Source: Arachis hypogaea
Lineage: Eukaryota; Streptophyta; Magnoliopsida; Fabales; Fabaceae
DNA length: 64,000 bases
Direction: 5' to 3'
Assembly (NCBI RefSeq): GCF_003086295.3
Contig: NC_092050.1
Location: 143,933,699 to 143,997,698, forward strand
The position numbers and the translations under genes are program-made. Below are positions 36,674-45,381 of the stretch, in pieces. The notes beneath the pieces are model-generated. The model ran no database searches, was not told the DNA's origin, and saw only the letters and a list, made by a program, of their open reading frames with translations. The first letter of the stretch is position 1. The number at the start of each line of letters is the position of its first letter.

Positions 36674-37082
36674 TTTTTAACAAAAGAAGCTCAATACACA
36701 AGTGGAGCAAATAACCTAAAAAAATATCAAAAAAAATAACACATCTTGAAATCACCTAGTAAATATCACACCAATAGCTATTCCAATGTCATTTCTGGCA
36801 TTGCCATCAACAACAAAAGGGATCGTCGCACCCCACTCACTCCTTGTAGTGAATTAGAAACATATTGAAGATTTCTTCAGCACCTTTTTTTATGTTCTGA
36901 AATAACTTTCTGTTCCTTTTCAACCAAACGTTCCAAACAACTGCGAAGTAACTTATGAACCACCTGTTACACTCCTCTTTTCTACTCGTGACACCTATAC
37001 AGCTTTAAAAATGTTCCTTCAAATTACCTGGACATGACCATTGTTTGCCAAACTCAGGTAACCAAGCACACCACGCTATATT
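36674..37082 (-). pseudogene. LINE (L1-type) 3' end fragment
   Basis: On the minus strand the frame reads MAWCAWLPEFGKQW, a stop, then WFISYFAVVWNVWLKRNRK and IFNMFLIHYKEWGAT, ending at a stop near 36758. The Trp-rich xxWNVWLKRNRKLFQN signature is the C-terminal end of the plant non-LTR retrotransposon ORF2, after the zf-RVT motif. About 80 bp of 3' UTR and a poly-A (poly-T on +, about 36672-36679) follow. Only the last about 110 codons remain, as is usual for 5'-truncated LINEs. The hAT-like element begins 15 bases beyond its upstream limit. Confidence 0.68.
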
Positions 37083-37498
37083 AATTCGAATTAGGCCATA
37101 GTTGTACGAACTGAACCGGTAATCGAACTGATCAGATTACTAGTTTACTGATTTATTAGTTTAACCGATAAATTACTGGTTGAACCGATTAAATCGGTTA
37201 CACATAAATATAAAATATAAAATACTAAAAATAATCATAAATTTAAAAAATTTAAAATACATATCTTTGGTTCTTTACCAATATTTTAAAAATAACTAAA
37301 TTTCAAATTTTAAAGATAACTAATACAAAAATAATCATAAAATTAGTTCTAACATAATAGATAAGAAAACCATACATCTAACTCATAGACAATTGACCGT
37401 GATAAATCCAACTCATACATCTAACACTTGACCAGCTCAAATATTTAAAATAAAAAAATAAAAAATAAAAAGAATTTAAGATGTTAGAAAATAGAGAC

Positions 37499-37588
37499 CT
37501 GAGGAAAGCATGTTCTTGATATCATCAGCTGAAGGGGCAGTGTTGCCTCCCAATACGGCCAACAAATACGCGCAGCAATGACCTTCAT
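37499..37588 (-). pseudogene. Captured exon of a 60S acidic ribosomal protein P2 gene
   Basis: On the minus strand, an intron acceptor TTTTTCAG is followed by AA and an ATG. The frame then gives MKVIAA, a two-base insertion (CG), and YLLAVLGGNTAPSADDIKNM followed by LSSG at a GT donor. This is the N-terminal exon of the stalk protein P2, including the conserved YLLAVLGG and the intron position typical of plant P2 genes. The rest of the gene is missing, and the two-base insertion shifts the frame after six codons, so it is a captured fragment rather than a gene. Its placement inside the hAT-like element suggests transduplication. Confidence 0.75.
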
Positions 37589-37709
37589 TTCTGAAAAATT
37601 GATTCCGAAAAGAACATAGAAAATTGCAAAAGTTAGTTAGTAGCACAAAATTCATAGAACATAGTCAACGAAAGAAAAAGACTTTGAAATTCGTTGTAAG
37701 TCCACGAAA

Positions 37710-38810
37710 AGATTTTTTATTTTAATAAATAAATTAATTATAATAATTATTGAAATAAATAATTTAAAAAATATTTATCAAAATAAATATTTCTCTTATC
37801 TCCTTTACATTGTAAACGAGATAATTTTGCACAATTTCACGTATCTCATTTATGGGAAACAAGATATGTGTAGTTTTTCAATTTTTATATATCTCGCTTA
37901 TAGTGTAAACGAGATATATGTATTTATAAATAATTAAATATAATTTTTGTAAATAATAAAAAACATTAATAATTTAGATTAGACCAAACTCTTAAAAATA
38001 GAATATTTCAAACAATAGAAAAGATGGACGATTTTAAATAATAGAAAAAATAAACAGTCCATTTTAAATAAACACATTAACACGTTTACTTTTCTAACCG
38101 TTGAAATAAGTGAAAGTACACATAAGTGTACTGTTAAACTGCCCACTATTAATACGATTATTTTTTTTTTCTAATGGGTATAACTTATCTTTAATGGTAT
38201 AACTTCAGTTTTAATTTTTCATAATCAATTTTGTCAATATTTGAATCTTTCATGATCAAAAATAATGATTTATTCTTAACAGAAACACTTAAATATATAG
38301 CAAAATTATTCAAAATTACTATGATAAAAAATTAAATTTAATAGTTTCAAGGCTTAATATAATTAACATGAGATTATGAATAGTTTTACATTTTTATAAT
38401 ATATAAAATATATAATCTATTTATAAAAGTACAAGGGTACCTATAGGAATAATTATTAAATTTTTTTTATGGTACTTAAATTTTAGATATAAAATAAAAA
38501 TAAATAAATTTCACGTTTTTTATCTTTACTTTTAAACAATTTGAAAAAAAAAAGCACAAAGAATCTCCTGATTAATAATAGTGCGTAACTAAAATCCAAA
38601 ATAATTAAATGAATAAAGTAATAGTATATAAGTAGTCGTCCTTACTCTGTAACCGCATGATCCTCGCCTGCTTCTTGTTGCTTTGTTGTAAAATTATCTT
38701 ATTTATAGTATAAATAAAATAAAAGAAGAATATCTATTTCAATAAATATTTTTTAAATTATTTATTTTAATAATTATTATAATTTATTTATTTATTAACA
38801 TAAAAAATTT
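37710..38810. mobile_element. MITE with about 95-bp TIRs, MULE-type, nested in the hAT-like element
   Basis: Left AGATTTTTTATTTTAATAAA and the minus-strand right end AAATTTTTTATGTTAATAAA begin TIRs that stay alignable for about 95 bp (to AATATTTATC). Flanks GTCCACGAAA (37700-37709) and GTCCACAAAA (38811-38820) form a 9- or 10-bp duplication with one change. There is no ORF inside. Several CGAGATA / TATCTCG motifs occur near 37815-37930. Confidence 0.78.
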
Positions 38811-39303
38811 GTCCACAAAATTGTACTTGCTGGATTTGAGTGCGGGATCCGACTGGATTGCGATTTGGGTGCTATTCATATCAGAAATTTTTACAAATAG
38901 CTTCAAGCAAATTCAACAATCTTAAATTCCCTATTTTAACAAGTAGATTTATACTAAAATTCATAGGTTCAACAAGCATTAGAAGAATAAAACAGAACAA
39001 CATATTCATACTAAGATTCATAATTTCAATTTTTAACAAGTATTAGAAAAAGAGCATCAAACAGAACAGAACATAACAACACATAGCATTAGAAGAACAT
39101 AACAATTTCATGGTTCACAACCAACCTGTTTGACAGAACAGAGGACGAAGACGACGGAGACCGCTTCACTGTTCGAGAGAGCAGACAATAGAGACGAAGA
39201 CGACAACACAAACCGACAAAGAAGACGACGACACAGACCGGCAAAAAAGACGACGACGGAGCCGCGGTTCTGTTGTGTTCCTTGAGAATTCAAAATAGGT
39301 GTC

Positions 39304-40843
39304 TGGTGCACGAATTATGAATCACACTTTTCACAACTCGTACCACTAACCAGCAAGTGCACTGGGTCGTCCAAGTAATACCTTACGTGAGTAAGGGTCG
39401 AATCCCACGGAGATTGTTGGCTTGAAGCAATCTATGGTTATCTTGTAAATCTTAGTCAGGAAGTCAATTATGTTTATCAGTTGAATTGCAAATAAACAAT
39501 AGAGCATGGATTAAAGGTTACTTGTTATGCAGTAATGGAGAATATGTTGGAGTTTTGGAGATGCTTTGCCTTCTGAATCTCTGCTTTCCTCTGTCTTCTT
39601 GTTCACGCACGCATGTCCTCCTATGGCAAGCTGTGTGTTGGTGGATCACCGTTGTCAATGGCTACCTTCCATCCTCCCAGTGAAAACTACGCTCACGCAC
39701 TCTGTCACAGCACGGCTAGTCACTGGTTGGTTCTCGATCCGGTTGGAATAGGATTTACTATCCTTTTGCGTCTGTCACTAACGCCCAGCCTTCAGTAGTT
39801 TGAAGCTCGTCACAGTCATTCAATCCTTGAATCCTACTCTGAATACCACAGACAAGGTTTAGACTTTCCGGATTCTCTTGAATGCCGCCATCAGTTCTAG
39901 CTTATACCACGGAGATTCTGATTAAGGAATCTAAGAGATACTCATTCAATCGTATATAGAACGGAGGTGGTTGTCAGGAACACGTTCATGATTTGAGGAA
40001 GGTGATGAGTGTCACAGATCATCACCTCCATCACAGTTAAGCGCGAATGAACATCTTAGATAGGAACAAGCGTGTTTGAATGGAAAACAGAAATACTTGC
40101 ATTAATTCATCGAGACACAGCAGAGCTCCTCACCCCCAACAATGGGGTTTAGAGACTCATGCCGTCAGAGAATACAAAGTTTAGATCTGAAATGTCATGA
40201 GATACAAAATAAGTCTTTAAAAGTTGTTTAAATACTAAACTAGTAGCCTAGGGTTACAAAATATGAGTAGACTATAATGGATGATGCAGAGATCCACTTC
40301 TGGGGCCCACTTGGTGTGTGCTGGGCTGAGACTTAAGCAATTCACGTGCAGAGGCCATTTGTGGAGTTGAACGCCAGTTTTTATGCCAGTTTGGGCGTTC
40401 AACTCCAGCTTTTGATCCTTTTCTGGCGCTGGACGCCAGAATTGGGCAGAAAACTGGCGTTGAACGCCAGTTTACGTCATCTATCCTCGTGCAAAGTATG
40501 GACTATTATATATTGCTGGAAAGCCCTGGATGTCTACTTTCCAACGCAATTGGAAGCATGCCATTTCAAGTTCTGTAGCTCCAGAAAATCCACTTTGAGT
40601 GCAGGGAGGTCAGAATCCAACAGCATCAGCAGTCCTTTTTCAGCCTGAATCAGATTTTTGCTCAGCTCCTTCAATTTCAGCCAGAAAAATACCTGAAATT
40701 ACAGAAAAACACACAACTCATAGTAAAGTCCAGAAATATGAATTTTTCCTAAAAACTAATAAAAATAGACTAAAAACTAACTAAAACATACTCAAAACTA
40801 TATGAAATTATCCCCAAAAAGCGTATAAAATATCCGCTCATCA
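39304..40843 (+). mobile_element. Solo LTR (1540 bp)
   Basis: Begins TGGTGCACGAATTATG and ends CCGCTCATCA, with the perfect 5-bp duplication GTGTC at 39299-39303 and 40844-40848. Nothing retroviral follows, so this is the product of LTR-LTR recombination. The short ORFs at 39486-39798 and 40346-40784 lie inside and have no recognisable product. Orientation is inferred from TG...CA only. Confidence 0.88.
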
Positions 40844-41586
40844 GTGTCGCGGTGAAGTTTTCTACGGTGAGATGAAGAAGACGACACAGACTGGTGGGCG
40901 GCGATGGCGTGGTGAGTGACAGAGTGAGGTGAGGGGGAGGGTTAGCTACTTAGCCGTTGTGTTTAGGGGATTAGGGTTGGGGAAACAGGGATGGGGATTG
41001 GGGGGTATTGGGCGTCTGGTTCGAGTCTTCTATTTTTTTTAAAGACCAAAACGACGTCGTTTTGGCAAACAAATTATAAAAAAAAAACTTTCAAACCGGC
41101 CGAGTGAATAAAAACCGTCGATTTTTCGGTTTTCATCAGAATCGGCCGGTTTAATCCGATTCTCTACATTTATATTCCTTGTCCGGTCATATTGGTCAAC
41201 CGGGTCGGTTAGAAGTCTGATTCACCGGTCTTTCGATCAAATCGATCGGTCTGATCCGATTCTTACAACTATTAATCAGGCTGATTCGATTTAGTACCAA
41301 TATTGCTAAATCGAATATAGCTGTATCGATTTAGATAAAAATGTCCATTAGAGATATATACGTAACGTTACCAACAGTCAAGGCAATGTATAAAATATAT
41401 TGACAAATAAATTCTTTTTATTTTTAAAATTCCAGTTACAAACAGACTTGACGTCAGTAACTTGTTTAAATTATTTTTTAAAATTAATTTATTAACGTTA
41501 CAATGTCAGTAAATTGTATTAATAAAAAATTTAACATTTAAATTCTAAATTCTAAACTCTAAATGTCAAACCCTTCCAAAAAAAAA

Positions 41587-41757
41587 TTTGAATCCTCTAA
41601 ATTTTGAATTTCACTTTAGAGAATAAGGTATGATTTATCACAATATATTTTATAGGTGGGACAAAAAAAACATAAAAGAAAAAACATTCAATGGTAAAAA
41701 ATTTTACTTTATCCTCTAAAGTAAAAATTTAAAATTTAGAGGATCCAAATTCCAAAA
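41587..41757. mobile_element. Small MITE-like inverted repeat (about 170 bp)
   Basis: Left TTGAATCCTCTAAATTTTGA and minus-strand right TTTGGATCCTCTAAATTTTA continue into ACTTTAGAG on each side, giving arms of about 50 bp. Target duplication was not determined. Confidence 0.7.
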
Positions 41758-41759
41758 AA

Positions 41760-42155
41760 TAAAAATTTAGAAATAATTTTAATACTAATGAAAAATTAGG
41801 CTAATGTTGACTAAAAAATATTAATTTTTTATACATTTTCTGTTTGTAATTTTTTCTTTGCCATTAATATTTAGATATCGAATATTTAAAACTATAGAAG
41901 ACATTTATATCATATATTGAAAATGTAGATTTTGCAATTATTATTTTCCTTTTTTAAATATATTAATTTTTTAATAAACCTAAAATGTGAAAAAACACTT
42001 CTTTTTATAACAAGAGAATATTAAATAACTTTCTTATATTAATTATAGCAACGTTAAAATATTACAAGATGACTGAGATTTTGCTTTACTTTAACCTCTA
42101 TATATACATGCCTATATTACAAAGAAAAGTACAATAAATTTTAACAAAACTCAAA
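41760..42155. other. AT-rich spacer, nothing recognised
   Basis: No ORF, repeat unit or terminus that I can support. Confidence 0.45.
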
Positions 42156-42159
42156 TTCT

Positions 42160-43090
42160 ATAGAATAGATTAGAGTGGAGATAAATTTTTATCAGTCAAT
42201 AAAGTATCAAATAAAATAGAAATTATTTTTATTAAATTATTTGGTACTTTATTGAATTGATTAAAATTTATATTCTATGATATGTAATAAATAATAGTGG
42301 AGTTGAATTTTGATCGATCAATAAAGTATTAAATAAGATAAAAAATTTTAATTATTTGATACTTTATTGAGTTGATTAAAATTTATATTTCAGAAGTCTA
42401 AGCCAAATCATACGCAATACAAAATGGTGGAGATAAATTTCGATCGGTCAATAAAGTATCAAATAATAATACAAAAATTATTTTTCTCAAATTAATTATT
42501 TGGTATTTTGTTGACTTGATTAAAATTCATATTTCAGGAGTCTAACACAAATCATACGCAATACAGAATAGTAGAGATGAATTTTGATTAGTCAACAAAG
42601 TATCAACTAATAATATATAAAAATTATTTTTCCAAGTTAATTATTAATATTTTATTGAGTTGATTAAAATTTATATTTCAGGAATTTAAGCCAAATCATA
42701 CACAATATAAAATAGTGGAGATGAATTTTGATCAGTAAATAAAGTATCGAATAATAATATAAAAATTATTTTCTCAAATTAATTATTTAATATTTTATTG
42801 AGTTGATTAAAATTCATATTCCAAGAATTTGAGCTAAATTAAACCCAATACAAAATAGTGGAGATAAAGTTTAATCAGTCAATAAAAGATCAAATAAGAT
42901 AAAAATTATTTTTTTTTAAATTATTTGTGTTTATTGATGTGATTAAAATTCATATTTTTAAGAGTTTGAGTTAAATTATATGCAATATGTAATAGTAGAA
43001 ATAAATTTTAATTAGTCAATAAAATACATACAAAAAATAGGACATGAATATTTTTTTATCTAATTATTTGATACTTTCTTAATTTATTAT
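42160..43090. repeat. Tandem repeat, about 120-145-bp unit, seven copies
   Basis: Each unit carries AGTGGAGATAAATTTTGATC, one base fewer in some, then GTCAATAAAGTATCAAATAA and GAGTTGATTAAAATTCATAT. Units start near 42172, 42292, 42426, 42568, 42714, 42856 and 42990. Inside each unit GATCAGTCAATAAAGTATC and GATACTTTATTGA are inverted, so every copy can fold into a hairpin. Confidence 0.85.
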
Positions 43091-43186
43091 GATGTCTCTT
43101 TGTGAATAAATAATATTTAATATATGTTTACAGTAAATATTATTTGAAAAAAAATCATTTTTCTTGAAAAAAATTGTGAAACGATT

Positions 43187-43188
<2 letters not shown>

Positions 43189-43225
<37 letters not shown>
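43189..43225. repeat. (TA)n microsatellite
   Basis: Eighteen TA units, 60 bp before the 5' LTR of the young retrotransposon. Confidence 0.97.
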
Positions 43226-43230
<5 letters not shown>

Positions 43231-43629
43231 TGTATGCAGGCAAGAATTTCATTTTGATATTTTAATTTGATTGTTGCATGTATATAGTGATGACAAGTCA
43301 TCTTAGCCTAGTTTCACTAGTCTTTTTCTTTAGTTTTCAATTGAATTATGCACTTTCTTGAGCCATAAGCAAGCTAATTGGGTAGATTTTCATGTTTCCT
43401 TTGATTTAATCAACCATGTATGAATTAATGCAATTTCATGAGATTTAAAGCCATAATTGTTGCATATTAGGATAGAATGAATATCTCATGATTTTAAGCA
43501 TAGCTTTGATGTGTTTGGTTGATTAATGATAGGTGAAGAAAGCTTGGAGAAAGGTTGAAGCAAGAAGGAATGGCTAGGAGTAAAGAGAGGACAATGGAAT
43601 AAGTGAAATTGAACCAGGAAGCAAAAAGC

Positions 43630-44165
43630 TGGACCTAAAGTTAGCCTCAAACTTTTGCACAAACTTTTGGGTGAAAAGTTAGCCCCAACGTTAGCCCCTA
43701 ACTTTTGGGCTAACGTTGGAACTTGAAAATCACTCCCTGGGCACCAAAAGTTTGCGCCAACGTTAGCCCCTAACTTTTGGGCTAACGTTGGCACATGAAA
43801 ATCACCCCTGGGCACCAAAAGTTTGCGCCAACGTTAGCCCCTAACTTGGTGGCTAACGTTGGCATAAGAAAAACCTCCCTGGCCACCAAAAGTTTGCACC
43901 AACGTTAGCCCCTAACTTTTGGGCTAACGTTGGCACATGAAAAATACAAGGGGAGGAGCAAAAGTTTGCGCCAACGTTAGCCTCTAACTTTTGGGCTAAC
44001 GTTGGCGCCATAAGTACACATTAGGAGGCCAACGTTGGAGCAAAAGTTAGACCCCTAACTTTTGTCCCAACGTGGATAGCAGCAAGTTATGGTGGCTGAT
44101 ATGAAAAGTTGGAGCAAAAGTTAGCCCCTAACTTTTGCTCAAACTTTTACTCCAACTTTTGCAAA
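43630..44165. repeat. LTR hairpin array (5' copy), about 71-bp period
   Basis: Five units each contain GCCAACGTTAGCCCC, a short loop (CTAACTTTT) and GGGCTAACGTTGGC, i.e. stems of 13-14 bp. Stems lie at about 43685-43719, 43757-43792, 43828-43863, 43899-43934 and 43972-44007. Two decayed units follow. Spacers carry CACCAAAAGTTTGC. The third unit has compensating-looking changes (TTGGTGGC). The same array is at 50266-50801 in the 3' LTR. Confidence 0.92.
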
Positions 44166-44299
44166 ACTCCAACCCCGTTCATTTGGTTCACTTTGGTTCT
44201 TCTCCAAACTCCAAGAGCAATCAACCAATGCCTCTTTCAACCCAATTCCACCAAGAGCAAAGGCCCAACTCAAGGCTTGAAGATCATTTGAAGAAAGTG

Positions 44300-44307
44300 T
44301 ATAAATA
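44300..44307 (+). promoter_or_regulatory. TATA box of the 5' LTR promoter
   Basis: TATAAATA lies about 1010 bp into the LTR, 130 bp downstream of the hairpin array and well placed to start transcription near 44335. The duplicate is at 50936-50943. Confidence 0.7.
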
Positions 44308-45188
44308 GGATAGAATTCAAGTTCTTCGGGGAGCTTTTCTTTAGAATTTTCATAATAGTTTTCGGAGAGCTTTAGATATTGAGTGATCTTTAATTTCTTA
44401 GTCTTGGGGAAGGAGAATTCACTTCTCTTCCTCTTAGTTTTATTGCTTTCAATTTCAAGTACAATTGTCTTGGATCTTGGGTTGGAGAATTGAAGAAATT
44501 CTGTTTCAATCTCATCCTTGGATCTCTCTGCTTCATTTACTGCTTGATTGAATTTAATTTCTGTTAATTGCTCTTCATCTACTTTCCTTGCAATTTACAA
44601 TTCCCTTGCAATTGTTCTTGTTGGATCTAGGAAGGCATTGAGATCTAGACTCGGTTTTCTAGTCTCTGGGTCCTGAGATCTGAACTTTCAATTTCTAATT
44701 CTCTGTTTACTGTTTTCACGTTCATTTACTTTTCTGCTTCAAGATCCGATTTAACCCAAACCCTCTTCTACTTCTCTGCTTGATGCAAATTTACTTTTCC
44801 TTGTTTAATTTCTGCAAATCCAAGTCCCAATCCCATTTACAATTCAAGTCATTTACATTTCTTGCACTTTAAGATTCCGCAATTTACATTTCTTGCACTC
44901 TAAGTTTCTGCCATTTAATTTCTTGTTCTTTAAGATTCAGCAATTTATTTCCTGTTCTCTTTAATTCCATGCAATTTAATTTCTGCAAATCACAAAACAC
45001 TCAACCAAATCTTGATTCGCTTGACTAAATTAACCACCAAGCTAAAAATTGCTCAATCCTTCAATCCCTGTGGGATCGACCTCACTCCCGTGAGTTTTTA
45101 TTACTTGATGCGACCCGGTACACTTGCCGGTTAGATTTGTGTGTTTTGAGAGAAATTCATTTTTCCACCAAAATACTCATCAAGTTTT

Positions 45189-45205
45189 TGGCGCCGTTGC
45201 CGGGG
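45189..45205 (+). promoter_or_regulatory. Primer-binding site, tRNA-Asp
   Basis: TGGCGCCGTTGCCGGGG begins six bases after the 5' LTR. It is complementary to the 3' end of plant tRNA-Asp (GUC), the primer typical of Athila/Calypso-type elements. Confidence 0.85.
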
Positions 45206-45381
45206 ATTAATTAGATTGACAATGATTAAGTGAGGTGGAGATCTAGATCAAGCACTTTTTCTTTTCTGTTTCTTTAACTTTTGACTAACACGCTAACTGT
45301 TTGAATTTTTGCCTAAGCTAACTAATATTTCACTTCAGCCATGGATTGAAGTGTTATTGCTTTTCTGGTATTGTGTGATTC

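Larger units (their letters stand above)
37097..41273. mobile_element. Non-autonomous hAT-like element with captured gene fragment, about 4.2 kb
   Basis: The left end CATAGTTGTACGAACTGAACCGG pairs, at minus one base, with the minus-strand right end AATAGTTGTAAGAATCGGATCAG; both are followed by CCGGT-rich subterminal sequence (about 37110-37200 and 41090-41260). Flanks AATTAGGC (37089-37096) and AATCAGGC (41274-41281) match at seven of eight positions, a plausible hAT 8-bp duplication. No transposase is present. The interior holds a ribosomal P2 exon, a MITE and a solo LTR. Assignment to hAT rests on duplication length and short TIRs. Confidence 0.65.
43288..45182 (+). repeat. 5' LTR of the young retrotransposon
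   Basis: Same length as the 3' LTR. Comparing the two line by line I find four differences, all transitions: 43321 T/C, 43689 C/T, 43900 C/T and 45149 A/G (5' base first). U3 contains a hairpin array and a TATA box; the R/U5 part is T-rich. Confidence 0.95.

Noticed and set aside
39304..40843. Intact LTR retrotransposon at this site
   Set aside because: Only one LTR with a perfect GTGTC duplication; no primer site, ORF or second LTR.
43486..43818. Minus-strand 110-codon ORF with repeated TLAQKLGANVGANF, also at 50122-50454
   Set aside because: It is a read-through of the LTR hairpin repeat; the periodic peptide simply reflects the 71-bp DNA period.
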